Assembly (NCBI GenBank): GCA_024036415.1 | Contig: JAMWET010001204.1 | Location: 94,501-158,500 of the forward strand | Direction: 5' to 3' | Length of the DNA stretch: 64,000 bases | Origin: Prochilodus magdalenae | Lineage: Eukaryota; Chordata; Actinopteri; Characiformes; Prochilodontidae | In this document: piece by piece, positions 23,165-38,397 of the stretch | Layout: each line of letters begins with the position of its first letter | How positions within the stretch are numbered: the stretch's first letter is position 1 | Notes under the pieces: model-generated | Database searches by the model: none | Seen by the model: only the letters and a program-made list of their open reading frames with translations | Told to the model about the DNA's origin: nothing | Program-made: the position numbers and the translations under genes

Positions 23165-24918
23165 TATCAGAACAAAACTGTCTTTTATTTTTGTTTACGC
23201 CTTAATATGCAACATACTTTGCATGTGTAAATTACAACAAATTAAGTGATCAGTAACTGATTCTAGCAACGTAAAAAAGAAATGACTTAAAAAAAGAAAA
23301 GCGTTATGATCTACTCACCTAGTCCTTAAACATTCACATTTCTATTGCTGGTATACAGTTTTTACCTGCAATCTTGAAGCAACGGTTCAACCTTTTGACA
23401 GTAATTCCAGTTTTCCTGCTCCTCGGAATTTGGTTAGTTTTGTTTATGTGCAGTTTGAAGATGCTACTTCAATAAGGGAAATATAAAGTAACCCCAGCGA
23501 ATACACTCCACCGATCCTACTGGACTGCATTCCTTACTTTGATTTACGGGGAATTGAAGCGTATACAGCGGAATGATAAATATTTCCACTCATCATCAAA
23601 AGAGCTACACGTCGTCAGCAACTGATGATAAGTTTAGACTGATATGATCGGTATTTATTGAGCTGTTGTTTGATTCTGCTGTTTAATGAGTATATAGGAT
23701 ATAGTACATATACTATTCAGGCCACGAAGTTTTAGGACGTACAAATCTGTGGCAGATTTAGAGGCAGCACCAAGTCAGATTATTAAGGTCGACAGTTATG
23801 TGGTGGATGCTGAAAACGCCGAAACAGGTAATGCCTTGCAACATACTCAACAGGTACAGGATAGCGAGCGCTGGGTGGCATTGCTAGCCTTCAGGGAACT
23901 AGAGGTACGGATTCTGGACTTCTTGCACATGTGCATCCTACTTAGGCACACCCTAGGCGGCACTCTGGAGGTCCAGAGAGTCAGAGGAATTCGCAGTGCT
24001 GAAAATAAGAGTCACTGACTTCAAACTCTGCCTCTCCAAACACATACGAACCGGTACTGTGAAGATCTGAAGGGCTGTGGATCTCACCTTCGGACTTCTA
24101 CGGACGGGTTCTTAGTGTCATAATCATGTGACCAGCAACTAGCTGATGTCAAACTGAACTCGACGAGTCTGTGCACACAATGGTTTGGGATATAATCCGA
24201 CTCAAATTATCGCTTACACCACATATGGATTCCAATCCACGCCCCAGCAGTGGCCTCTCTCTGAGCACGGAGGTGAAAGATCTACTGACGAATTCGTTAA
24301 AAACCTGGACACGCAGAAAAGTTGGTTTGCTTATCAAAACGTTGAACCGCCCCTCAGAGGTCTAAATCGAGACGTAATGTTCGACGAAATCCAAAAGTTT
24401 AAATCATAGTTGATACAACATTACAGAACGATTGCTAACGTTATTCAATAGACAGCGTATCAAGTCTAAACTCACCTTGTCAGCTTACATTGGAGTCCAT
24501 GGACAAAACTGGTAATATATTTCAGTGCACAACAGTTAAACTGTTTTACAAAAGAGAGAAAGGAACTGCATTCTCTAGGAATACTGCCAAAGACATGTCA
24601 ATACTGGATCAAACGTACTGCTACAGCATTAATCGACCCCAAAAATAATCATCTTTGACGATATCTACGCTGTGCTGTCAAAACAGAGTGAACAGAAAGA
24701 AAATAAGCACAGCTAACTAACATGTCTCAGAAACTAAACCAAGCTGCCAAGTTGAGTCGGAGGAGAGGGAAAGGCAATACGCTCTACTAAAACGTCTGAG
24801 TCAGTTCATATAGTTGCTTCCGTTAAGCAAAAGCGAAGAAAACAATCCACGTCTCTTTGTGGCACAAATATAAGCGGAGGATGTGTCTTTGTGCTCTAAA
24901 AGAACAGTCTGTCGCGCT
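23165..24918 (-). other. lrrn1: Candidate lrrn1 3' UTR and downstream flank
   Basis: No gene is visible downstream of the lrrn1 stop. The stretch is AT-rich and mostly unique. A minus-strand AATAAA at 23184-23189 could serve as a poly(A) signal, giving a 3' UTR of about 1.7 kb. A second AATAAA near 23645-23655 lies inside a Tc1-like terminal remnant (23621-23675), so it is less convincing. The short open frames here (for example 23749-24018, plus strand) resemble nothing I know. The true 3' end is uncertain. Confidence 0.35.
23621..23675 (-). mobile_element. Terminal scrap of Tc1 family T
   Basis: The sequence runs from ACTGATGATAAGTTTAGACT to TATTTATTGAGCTG. It is the inverse of the family T end seen at 21370-21420 and 28320-28380. 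Only about 55 bp remain. Confidence 0.75.
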
Positions 24919-27322
<2,404 letters not shown>

Positions 27323-27345
27323 CTGGAAGATAAGAACAGAGCTGG
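27323..27345 (-). promoter_or_regulatory. lrrn1: Splice acceptor upstream of lrrn1 coding exon
   Basis: Read on the minus strand, the sequence is CTCTGTTCTTATCTTCCAG followed by ACC. This is a pyrimidine-rich tract ending in CAG, with a branch-point-like CTGAC about 25-30 bases upstream. It is the best acceptor I found close above the start codon. A cDNA would be needed to prove use. Confidence 0.6.
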
Positions 27346-27789
27346 TGTCAGGATTCAGAAGGTACATGATGTGAGATCTTATAAAGCATCACCACAGTCT
27401 TTGTCTTTCTTCTACGTCGGTAGTATTAGTCATAAAGGCACCACCTAAAGTAATCAGTTAAGTGATTAAATGAAGAGTAACTCTGATACGCCATTACTTA
27501 CACAAATTAAGACGCAGATAAAATACAAAACACTTGTCCGAAGAGGGAGAGCTTGGACGGAGATCAAATCCGATTGAGCTCTTTCATCTATCCTATGAGC
27601 CCATGAAGAGCAGGCCATTAGCTTCTCCAAGCATCATTAGCCCTCCTCAGATACTTAAGCATTCTCTGTAAGAAACGCTGCCTCTGCATTCCTAATGACG
27701 GGTCCAGTCTGGTACGGCTCCACACATTGTATACGGCTTACTGCACACTCATCATCAATAGAACAGCTGCACCCAGAAAGAACTAACCC
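27346..27789. other. Intronic stretch without recognised feature
   Basis: Unique sequence just upstream of the predicted splice acceptor. No gene or repeat was recognised. Confidence 0.3.
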
Positions 27790-28412
27790 ACGGGAATGAA
27801 ATTTGGTGTGTAGGTGTGACATGGTGAGACATGCTAATGATTCAGGATTCACACTCGGCTGTGCATCTGTACCTGACTGACCCAACACCACCATCGGCAG
27901 ACGGCTGCACCACGCAGGACTACATGCACACAGACCGTTACCACGACTGTCCTTAACACCACGTCACCATGTCGTACCAGACTGTCATGGAGTGACTCAG
28001 AATGGCAGCGGGTCATCTTCAGTGACGAGTCCCGCTTTAGTCTTGGTGGAGACGCCCAACGAACCCGTGTGTGGAGGCACCGTGGTCAGCACCGAGATGA
28101 ACGGTTTGTTATCACACGTCCAGAAGACCTGGTGTCCCTCCACCTCCACCCCTACCGCACCATCTGCAGGAACTGTGTGAGGATGTTGAAGCTGCATGGG
28201 ATGGATTATCACAGGACTCCATTAGGAACCTCTACAGCTCCATACCGAGACGTCTGGCGTGTTGGGTTAGCGAACACGGCGGCCCGACGCCATACTGAGA
28301 GACAGACTTCTGTATGTGTAGCTCAATAAATATTGATCATATCAGTCTAAATTTATCATCAGTTATTGATCCTGGTCACCTTTATCTTCCTTCCCAACAC
28401 ACCCACACTCCC
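27790..28412 (+). mobile_element. Tc1-like transposon, 3' half, decayed (family T)
   Basis: One frame near 27960-28110 reads SDSEWQRVIFSDESRFSLGG then RVWRHRGQHRDERFV, the Tc1 DDE-domain region. It continues to the shared TCAATAAATATTGATC end and a GTGTTGGGAAG-type flank (inverse). Frameshifts separate the blocks and the N-terminal half is missing. Confidence 0.85.
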
Positions 28413-31159
28413 ACACCTCCTTCTGTGTGCAGCTGGTCTTTTGATGGTGAGTGTACATACCCTATGGAAAAGGCCTAATCATTAAACTTGTTTTAATCAG
28501 CTGAATATATTATCATTAGCCATGACCATCCAAGACCCAGCATTGATTTCATCCCCTTAAAGAGTCAATATAGGGATTGCACTGATATAGATCAAGTTCA
28601 AGAGTTCAAACAGCTTTACAGTCGTTTCAGCTGTATACGAGGGCACAGTGACACGAAGCAGCGTTCCTCCAGTACCAGGGTGCCAAACGTAAACGCAGGT
28701 GCCAAGCAATACAACACACACAGTGGAATAAATACAACACAGGACACAGGAGGGATACGGTACACGGTACTGGGCATGTGCAGAGGGGTGAAGTGAAGCA
28801 TGTAACGTACTACCACATATCAGATATCATATCATACGACTGCGGTAGCAGTTATAGAATACTATAGAGTACTATAGAATACCAGAATTGGTAGATACAG
28901 TATTCTAGTAGCAGTAGTCAGTCAGATATTTCAGAATATTAATTGGAATATCTGAGTATGAGATTTAATAATTACAAATTACAATTACAAAATACGTGTA
29001 TTAAAACACTAAAATGCAGTATCTCAGTAGGCTGGTTATTGAAGCACCACGTTTTGCGATACTGTATGGATTCTTAAAACTTGGTATCAATAGTTTACAG
29101 GTTTGAGGAGACAGTGGTTCATCTGGTTTGCCATTTAAACCCCCGACTGCTTGATGCCAGTGTTCTACACCGGTAGACTGTACCACTCAGACATAAACAA
29201 GCAGCCCTAGGGTTCTTCCCAACAGGTTCCATTAAGATATTAGTAGCAGGATATCAGTCAGACACTACTGATGGTCAGTGGTACAGATACAGGAAGAGGA
29301 CATGCACGGTAACACTTGGTGACCTAGGGCTGACTAGGGTGCCCACATGTCCAGTTTCCGGCCGTTTTTCAACTCTCAGTGCTCCGGCCGGCGCAGCACC
29401 TGGACAGATGCCTATTAGTCCTCGTTGTAGGATGAACTATTGAAAATGTTCACTCAGCAACAGTACCATGTGTGCCATTGGCTCACGTCCGTGTTAAAAG
29501 ACATGCCCTGCATTTCATTTGGTTAACAAGGTCATGTGACACTGTGTCACCTACCGGCTAACCGCAGGTCAACCCCTTCAAATGCTAGTCCATTAGGAAG
29601 CTCCCGTCTGACTCACGAATCTCCAGTCCACCCAGTCATGTATGTGTTATAGAGTTTAATTCTGTCCCAGTACCGTGCCCCTCCCCCTCCAGCTGCTTTA
29701 TGGTGTCCTACTTTTGGGGGTGGGATGTCCTCCTTTTTGGGGTTATGGAGGGGGCAACCCTAGGCCCGATGCAGATATCTGATATTTTGCACATGCATAC
29801 CTGTCAATCATGCCAGTCATAAACATTTCTAGGAGGTAGAAAGTGGATCTGGATTTGAAATCAGGGGCTATGAAATCAGTACAATCTATAAAACACCCGT
29901 CAGCACAGTAGCGCCACCTTAATTAATAATTCAGTGCTTTGGAACCGGTTCCGTTCCAGTTTGCGCAACTAAGTTTGCACTGTTCGGGGCAGTTCCACCA
30001 AAGTACACTCCCAAGGGTTGGTTCCCAGCTGGAACCAAAGACCAGGACTTGGTCAAATCCAAACACCTGCCTGACGATGCTGCGTACCCAGATAACCTTT
30101 AGATGTGGTTCCGATATCACACTACATCACCTAGCAACAATGGATCTGTGAAGACAATGCAGCCATGTGCCTTACGGAGAAATGGACATTCTGCAGTTCC
30201 ATTGTTTCAACATCAACAACATGATTTACGACGCTCCTTTTTCTCTATGCAGATTGGGTTTGGCGTATAATGAGAACACCGACTGGTGAACCCAGTGGAT
30301 GTACGGTTACACCCTCAGTCATAAACATTATGGCCATTGTTCTTATTCAATATGAAGACCATCAAATCCGTATTATCCTCCCTCAGTGATACTTCACACC
30401 ATTACACCTTCCAGAACACTGCTAATCCAGTTATGCGCTTCAAAGGCCAAAGCGGGAAAACAACCGCAGCCCTTACGCTCCAACTTGGTCCACGTTCTAA
30501 AAACGAAGGATCTAATGAAGCAGGGCAGGAACATGCGGTTAGCCTGTAAGAGCGCCGCACCTCGCCGGCTGCCGTCTGAATTCATTTGATGTGCTCAACA
30601 AAGCAGATCAAATATGGAGGAAAGTAGAGGAAACAGAAGGACGAGAAACATTTACCTCAAGCAATTAATCCATTACCAGAGTCTATATGAGGTGTGGAGT
30701 AATCCAGAGACGGAAACTCAGGAACAGAGCGGCTTCAACAAACACTGTACATTCCTCTTCCCAAACACCTCAGTGTTTTCCCACTCTGTGCAGATCTCCT
30801 CTATACCTCTACAACAGTGGCTCCGCTCTCATCATGGAGAAGCGCTCCTTCCTGGGTGTAGTGGTGGTAAAGAGGGTGGTGTAGTAAATAAACTCCAGTA
30901 AAGTGCTGCACACTGTAAACTCATTGCTTTTGTGATGTCATGAAACACCAACGCACTTGTGGGTCGATGTTGTTATTTTTTTATGCCTGTTATTTCTCCA
31001 CAAAATAATTTAATAAATACCTCTTTCATGTAAAACAACATTAACATATATACATTCTATATATAATATATTTATATTTTGCATTATTTTATGTTAGAAA
31101 ACTTAAAAATGCTAAATAAAGCATGTTGTGAAATAAGTCCACTTATGTGTTCAAAGAGG
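28413..31159. other. Intronic stretch, mostly unique
   Basis: No gene was recognised. A possible tRNA-like SINE head lies on the minus strand at about 29110-29195 (GAGTGGTACAGTCTACC, later GGGTTTAAAT). AT-rich repeats of ATACTATAGA type occur at 28855-28905. A T/A-rich run spans 30965-31130. Confidence 0.3.
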
Positions 31160-31640
31160 TAGTACCTTCAGGCTCCTGCAGGTGGTGCTGCACTAGAATG
31201 ATGGATCTATAAGTCACTGTGGGGTGTGAGTGACGGGATCCATAGATTGGGAAGAGGTGCTACAGTGCAGGGAATGTCTCGCTCCATGTGTGGAAAATGG
31301 CTCCAGAGCAGATGTTAATGATTGGCTAAAAGGAGGGACTGCTTGTGGGCGTGGCCAAAGACCATAGTGTGAAGGAAGTAGCTGAATCTGCAGGTGTATG
31401 GAAGCGTACGGTCATACGGGTCTACCAGCAGTGGATACAATCCCAGTCTACAGGGAATTCTCCTCGGAACTGTGCCAGGGAAGGCATCCACCAAATCTGG
31501 ACCACCTGACCAGTTCTCTGATGTGAGAGTCTCTGAACACTGATGTGGCTACATCCAGAACCTTATCCAGTCCATGCCCGATCCAGTCCCAGCTGTTACT
31601 GGTGCGGGTGGAGGAAGTGCAGGCTGGTAGGTACGGTCTG
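31160..31640 (+). mobile_element. Internally deleted Tc1-derived element (family T-MITE), copy 1
   Basis: The left half matches the helix-turn-helix part of family T, from GTAGTACCTTCAGG through GTCTACCAGCAGTGG. It is fused after ACTGTGCCAGGGAAGGC to a non-transposase tail with TGGCTACATCCAGAA and CCAGCTGTTACTGGTGC. The same fusion occurs at 38398 (inverted) and, with a small deletion, at 40318, so this is an amplified non-autonomous form. Confidence 0.8.
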
Positions 31641-32964
31641 TTTAATTTAGAGTTAGTCTGAGAAATCAGGCGACACAACCAGTAAATCAAAAGTGCATCA
31701 AACAAGCCAGGCTTTCTGATTCTGATACCTACAAATTCAGACTGCTGCAGTTTAGCTCCGCCCACTAAGGCTAAAGTTACAGCCATGTTTCTGCCTCAGC
31801 TGCTGTTTAAACGGGACATAAAAGAGGCCAGCCAATCAGATTAGAGCTTATTTACAAAGCGCAGGAACCAAAACAGCCAGATGAATGAAGAATGGAAGAG
31901 TCATCAGTGAACACACACTAATAACTGGAATAGGAGAGGCAGGATAGGGGCCGGCTAGCGCGGCAGTGACCCCGGGCTCCTGCAGCTGTCGGTGATTGCA
32001 GCTTAATGTGGCCGTTAGGCCGGAATAAGCCTCACGGTGGAACAGGGCTGGTGTTTTCGGGGCTGATAGTGCCGTAGCGCCATGTTATTATGCATTACGT
32101 TATTATTCTAATATTTATTATCAGCAGGAGACCAACAGGTTTTATTAACCCCCCGCTGGGTCTCCGTGCCTTTCGCCCCATCATCCACCCCCACCCCCAC
32201 CCCACCCGCACCCCACCCGCTAGAATTAAAAGCATTTCCATTCCAAGACCGTTCTTGCTCGAGCCTCTTCCTTGCCAGCGTCACAATATACACGAGCAAA
32301 TCTCCGATCCACACAGTGGGATTTACATCATCCATAGCTGGAAAGACCCGGTCTGGGTGAAGTCCGGAGGAGGCCATGTGTGCTGTCCTACATTGCTGAG
32401 GCTAAAAGAGCTCTGCGGGGATATTTCGATCGCTCCGAACACAGGCACCAGGGGAGAAAACAGGCAAGCCTCCATCTCCAGCTGAAGACTCGGAAGTAGC
32501 CTGCGCGTTATCGCGTCTTAGACAGAGCGGGCACCTGAGCGGCGAGCAGGGGCATCTGCCGTCCCATATGGTGCTGATGCTGACTCAGTCATACGAGCAG
32601 CAAGAGCGTTACAGCTGCGGGCCAGGATGATTTACTACATGCCACATGCTGCCGGTGGGAAAAACAAACAACTGTATTTCACGGAAGTCTGTCCAGGAAT
32701 CACTCCGGATGGGAATCATATCATTATACAGTATTATAAAAGCAGATTCTGGGAATTCACCTGCATACAGCACGCTGCATGTGCTTACTGAGCCAGGGCT
32801 CTCATGCTAGGAACACTGGGAGTGATACTCTCGGCAGGGGTTAGAGCAGAATTCCAGCCCTTCATCCAGGATTTCTGTACAGCTCATTCAGAGTGGCATT
32901 CCGAGTGGTTTGGTGCGGAATGGTTAACTGTAGAGACTCTTTGGCAAAATATCCGTAAATCCAA
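31641..32964. other. Intronic stretch, unique; candidate conserved segment at about 31950-32060
   Basis: No gene was recognised. The 31950-32060 part is GC-rich and repeat-free. A CCCCCACCCC run (32185-32220) is low complexity. Overlapping frames at 32090-32485 on both strands have no recognisable product. Confidence 0.3.
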
Positions 32965-33120
32965 AACATACACTCAGACATTCATTCAACTTCTAAGCTG
33001 CTTATCCTTCTGAGTGGTGGGGGTCCTGAAGCCCATCCCTTCGCTCATAGGGTGGAAGACAGGACACACCCAGGAAAGGCCGTCCGCCCATCAGCAAACT
33101 TTCCTTACACATTCCTCACT
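32965..33120 (+). repeat. Dispersed fish-type repeat fragment
   Basis: The sequence from CATTCAACTTCTAAGCTGCT through TAGGGTGGAAGACAGGACAC to CTTACACATTCCTCAC resembles a widely dispersed fish retroposon segment that usually starts CATTCATTCATTTTCTA. The identification is from memory. Confidence 0.5.
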
Positions 33121-33389
33121 TAGAACCACAAACTCAGAGTAACACCATCACAAAAACATATTCTTTTAACTTTATATTCAATTTTTTGTGAATTTTTTAA
33201 AAAGGAAAATGGAAAAGACCCAAAATTAAAAAAAATACAATTAATAAATAGATAAATAAACATTGCAAGAAGAGTTTTTGCACTAGAACAAGGCGATGCA
33301 TTGAAAATAGGTTTAGAATAAAAGACAGTAATTAATCACTAAACAAAATAATGAACACTAAACATAAAAGTGAGAATAATAATAGTAAG

Positions 33390-33424
<35 letters not shown>

Positions 33425-34316
33425 GAGCTCTGTAAAAACTGGTACCGGTTCTCTGAAGGTGCTGGAAGTTTAATATGGCCGAGTGACACCAGGAAGCCCA
33501 GTTTGAGAGACTCCTGTAGTGAATTCCAGCTCACCGGTGCAGCTAACGCAGGTTCTCCCAGTTCAGTAAAAGCTCCGGGTCCCTGACGGGTGGTCCAGTC
33601 GCTGGAGCGAGTCTGATAATCACTTATATACAGAGAGATGTATATTTATATACAGAGAGAGAGAGATATACTGGTGAAACAAACTCCCCTCACACAGAAC
33701 ACCACGGCACTCGGTTCTGCAGCTCTGCTGTTTATCTCCTCTCAGAACTTCCAGAGTTCTGATTGGTGGAGCTCAGTGCCAAAGGTTAGCGAAGCATTCA
33801 CACGATACCTTCGGCTAATGCGTCATATCGGACCATACCAGAGACATTATAAACGAGGAGGCGTCACCGGTTGGATTATGAACAGGAAAGCTCGGAACGC
33901 TCAGCATGGCGTCTGTTTGTGGAAAAAGCCCCGCCCCTTAACAAAAACAGCCAATCAGGTTGCTCTTTACAGCGCAAGAAAAGGAGGGTCAGGGATATTG
34001 TGGTATCAGTAGGGAAAGGCTCCGCCTTACAGCATTTTTGATCAAATTTGACAAAAACTTACAAAATAATTTTAAGCATTCGGAACATCTGGCTTGTTCT
34101 GGCTACCGTGCTAGCATAGATCTCCACACCATATTGATGGTACTTACTGTGGGTATCGGCCAGTATCGGACCAGTACCGATACCGAGTACCATATCAGCG
34201 CACCCATAAGCTGCCACATGACTTATTATCTCCTCAGTTATGTCATAACCCATAAACCAAACATTCACAGTCCACCAGCAAGTTTTATGGCTAGCTAAAA
34301 CCTGACCTTGTTGAAA
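33121..34316. other. AT-rich intronic stretch with TAAA microsatellite
   Basis: A TAAA/AAAT tetranucleotide run lies at 33389-33423, with A/T-rich DNA before it. Short TATATACAGAGAGA repeats occur at 33620-33670. No gene was found. Confidence 0.5.
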
Positions 34317-34367
34317 CACCATCCTCGTGCAGCGCCATCTGCAGGAGCCTGGAGGTACTACCACCCG
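34317..34367 (-). mobile_element. Terminal scrap of Tc1 family T
   Basis: CGTGCAGCGCCATCTGCAGG followed by AGCCTGGAGGTACTACCACC is the inverse of the family T left end. Confidence 0.75.
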
Positions 34368-34814
34368 TAAACATAACCCCACTCAGGCTGTTTAGTGTCA
34401 CACACACTACAGTGACCAGTTTATTTACTGGGGTCAAAATACAGCAGCTTACGCTGTTACAGCCACGGTGTGTGTGATTTTACCCATATTGAGGTTAATC
34501 TCAGATTCAGGCCTTGATGTTAGTATTTAACACAGCGGGGGCCAAACGCTTCATGCTAAGGAGGATAAAGAACCCAGAGACCATAATTTAATCTAAGATC
34601 ACACACTGCAGGCACAAATCTCTAAACGAAACTATCCAGCTCGGTGTGGATTAGGAGCCAGAACTGACCAGCAGCAGCTTCAGTTTTACTGCCCTGCTAT
34701 AAAGAGATATTGATCTGTTCAACCGGTTAGCAGACAGTGCCACTGTCAATCTTACAGAGACGTAAATGATGAAGTAAACGAGGTAAACAATCAGAACCTG
34801 AACCTTCTCTCACT

Positions 34815-37195
34815 GTCACAGCACACTAACACATTACACTTACTGAGTTACCGTACACAGACACACTACTTACAGCACACTAACACATTACACTTACTGA
34901 GTTACCGTACACCAACACACTACTTACAGCACACTAACACATTACACTTACTGAGTTACCGTACACCGACACGCTACTTACAGCACACTAACACATTACA
35001 CTTACTGAGTTACTGTACACCAACACGCTACCTACAGTACACTAACACATTACACTTACTGAGTTACTGTACACCAACACACTACTTACAGCACACTAAC
35101 ACATTACACTTACTGAGTTACTGTACACCAACACACTACTTACAGCACACTAACACATTACACTTACTGAGTTACCGTACACAGACACACTACTTACAGT
35201 ACACTAACACATTACACTTACTGAGTTACTGTACACCAACACGCTACTTACAGCACACTAACACATTACACTTACTGAGTTACTGTACACCAACACGCTA
35301 CTTACAGCACACTAACACATTACACTTACTGAGTTACTGTACACCAACACACTACTTACAGCACACTAACACATTACACTTACTGAGTTACCGTACACCG
35401 ACACGCTACTTACAGCACACTAACACATTACACTTACTGAGATACCGTACACCGACACACTACTTACAGCACACTAACACATTACACTTACTGAGTTACC
35501 GTACACCGACACGCTACTTACAGCACACTAACACATTACACTTACTGAGTTACCGTACACAGACACACTACTTACAGTACACTAACACATTACACTTACT
35601 GAGTTACCGTACACCGACACACTACTTACAGCACACTAACACATTACACTTACTGAGTTACTGTACACCAACACACTACTTACAGCACACTAACACATTA
35701 CACTTACTGAGTTACCATACACCGACACGCTACTTACAGCACACTAACGCATTACACTTACTGAGTTACCGCACACCAACACGCTACTTACAGCACACTA
35801 AAACATTACACTTACTGAGTTACCGTACACCGACACACTACTTACAGCACACTAACACATTACACTTACTGAGTTACCGTACACCAACACGCTACCTACA
35901 GCACACTAACACATTACACTTACTGAGTTACCGTACACCGACACACTACTTACAGCACACTAACACATTACACTTACTGAGTTACCGTACACCGACACAC
36001 TACTTACAGCACACTAACACATTACACTTACTGAGTTACCGTACACCGACACACTACTTACAGCACACTAACACATTACACTTACTGAGTTACCGTACAC
36101 CAACACACTACTTACAGCACACTAACGCATTACACTTACTGAGTTACCGACACACTACTTACAGCACACTAACACATTACACTTACTGAGTTACTGCACA
36201 CCGACACACTACTTACAGCACACTAACACATTACACTTACTGAGTTACTGCACACCGACACACTACTTACAGCACACTAACACATTACACTTACTGAGTT
36301 ACCGTACACCGACACGCTACTTACAGCACACTAACACACTTACTGAGTTACCGTACACCAACACTTACTGAGCACACTAACCAATACACGTACACCACAC
36401 ACACACTACTTACAGCACACTAACACATTACACTTACTGAGTTACCGTACACCGACACACTACTTACAGCACACTAACACATTACACTTACTGAGTTACT
36501 GTACACCGACACGCTACTTACAGTACACTAACACATTACACTTACTGAGTTACCGTACACCGACACACTACTTACAGCACACTAACACATTACACTTACT
36601 GAGTTACCGTACACCGACACACTACTTACAGCACACTAACACATTACACTTACTGAGTTACCGTACACCGACACACTACTTACAGCACACTAACACATTA
36701 CACTTACTGAGTTACCGTACACCGACACGCTACTTACAGCACACTAACACATTACACTTACTGAGTTACTGTACACCGACACACTACTTACAGCACACTA
36801 ACACATTACACTTACTGAGTTACTGTACACCGACACGCTACTTACAGTACACTAACACATTACACTTACTGAGTTACCGTACACCGACACACTAACACAT
36901 TACACTTACTGAGTTACTGTACACCGACACACTACTTACAGCACACTAGCTACTTACAGCACACTAACACATTACACTTACTGAGTTACCGTACACCAAC
37001 ACGCTACTTACAGCACACTAACACATTACACTTACTGAGTTACTGTACACCGACACACTACTTACAGCACACTAGCTACTTACAGCACACTAACACATTA
37101 CACTTACTGAGTTACTGTACACCGACACACTACTTACAGCACACTAGCTACTTACAGCACACTAACACATTACACTTACTGAGTTACCGTACACT
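34815..37195. repeat. Minisatellite, 54-bp unit, about 44 copies
   Basis: The unit contains CAGCACACTAACACATTACA, then CTTACTGAGTTACCGTACAC, then CGACACACTACTTA, 54 bp in total. Copies are very similar, differing mainly at a few C/T and A/G positions, which implies recent homogenisation. Degenerate or truncated units occur at 36330-36420 and after 36880. Confidence 0.97.
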
Positions 37196-37227
37196 GACAG
37201 GGATAGGATTGTTAAGTTCCTCTGTAA

Positions 37228-37352
37228 GGTGTTGAGCTAAACCTGGTTGTCCAGCAGACCACTGTAGGTACAGAACTGTCATTTACTGTCACCTCCACCA
37301 AAGAACCCGTTTCCACATTATTAGAACCCCTCCAGAACATCACAGAGGGGAC
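37228..37352. repeat. Dispersed repeat B, copy 2
   Basis: This shares ordered blocks with 4590-4715, including CCTGGTTGTCCAGCAG and CCAGAACATCACAGAGGGGA. The origin is unknown. Confidence 0.6.
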
Positions 37353-38024
37353 CGTTGTCCAGGAAGCGTATTTAAGGAATGGAAGCCGGGACTCTTTCCC
37401 AGAGAGGATTTCTAAAAGGCTGCAAATCTCCCAATCAATTCCCGAACGCTAGGAGCTGCCGTCTTCCAGCCCGAGAGCTAATTAATTGTTATTTACGCCA
37501 ATCAGGCTTCATTAGCCGCTCCTTGATATTCAGAGCGCATCCGCCTGCCGCCCAGTCCGTCCTCCTTTACATCCGTCCGCCTTAAATCATAAATGACAGC
37601 CATGAAATTCTGCTGGCGCCGTTAGGAACATGTAGAGACACTGCTCCGTCTCCTGCGAACTTCCGACTTATGGCTCTGGAGGTCTGCGTGCGTACAGACT
37701 TCCAGACTGCCCACAGGAAGCTTGAGGTATCAGTGTGCACACATGTTCAAGCTGACCAGTCCGGGTCCAGATATACGGCGCACAGTCCTCCACTCCGCCA
37801 CCGCGGGCCCGCTGGGTTTATCCGGCCTGCCAGGGAAGTTTTAAGGTGTGTATTGAATCTGAGTGGTTCAAATGCTTCTGCTGATTTCAGAGTTCATCCC
37901 GCTGTTGCCACCAGCTGTCCCAGCTCCTCCGTGATTGAAAGTATGTTCTGCTCATCCCCTCCTGCGGTCCTCTGAGGCCTGCCAGGTTGCCTGCTATTCC
38001 TAAGCTCACGGAATGTATTCCTCT
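37353..38024. other. Unique intronic stretch; candidate conserved non-coding element at about 37380-37640
   Basis: The part at 37440-37600 is repeat-free and has CTAATTAATTGTTATTTACG and TTAAATCATAAATGACAG, typical of deeply conserved regulatory DNA near neurodevelopmental genes. No coding signature was found. Proof would need alignment. Confidence 0.35.
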
Positions 38025-38225
38025 TAAAGGGGAATTTCACTTTAACTTTCCAAAGTCTGCATACGTCTATGACTGCCACTGAAAATGAGTCAGGGAGGAG
38101 GAAGTGGTTCAGTATAGAGAAACATCCAGACTCCAGACCAGTGACTGTCCAAGACCATCATGTAGGAGCTTTCTGTGAGGGAGCTTTTAGAGGGGGTCGT
38201 CTGGTTACCTTCACCACCACTGGGA
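38025..38225. repeat. Dispersed repeat C, copy 1
   Basis: The blocks TCATGTAGGA, TGTGAGGGAGCTTTTAGAGG and GGTTACCTTCACCACCACTG recur in the same order at 40133-40220, and in part at 51062-51110. The origin is unknown. Confidence 0.6.
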
Positions 38226-38397
38226 ACAGATCTGACTCCAGGAGAGAGCGTTTCACACTGAACCACTACTGTTACTGTAACTATCCAAGTTACAGTCATG
38301 TTACAATTTTAATAGCACACTACGTAATAACTGATTAGCATTACATATGAATTCCTTAGTGCCTTATAATATACACAATCACCTGAGTGAGCTCAGT

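Noticed and set aside
23749..24018. 89-codon plus-strand frame near lrrn1
   Set aside because: No recognisable family, and it lies opposite the candidate lrrn1 3' UTR. Likely chance.
29110..29195. tRNA gene or SINE head on the minus strand
   Set aside because: A- and B-box-like motifs are present, but no convincing cloverleaf or element body was found. Kept only as a remark in the regional entry.
31448..31786. Repeated peptide SNSWDWIGHGLD..LDVATSVFR seen at 31.5, 38.4 and 40.6 kb as a possible gene family
   Set aside because: It is translation, in the antisense frame, of the shared tail of the Tc1-derived non-autonomous element. The frame breaks between copies.
34815..37195. CRISPR-like appearance of regularly spaced repeats
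   Set aside because: The units are contiguous tandem copies with no unique spacers and no cas genes, and the DNA is vertebrate. The same applies to the 37-, 67- and 15-bp arrays.
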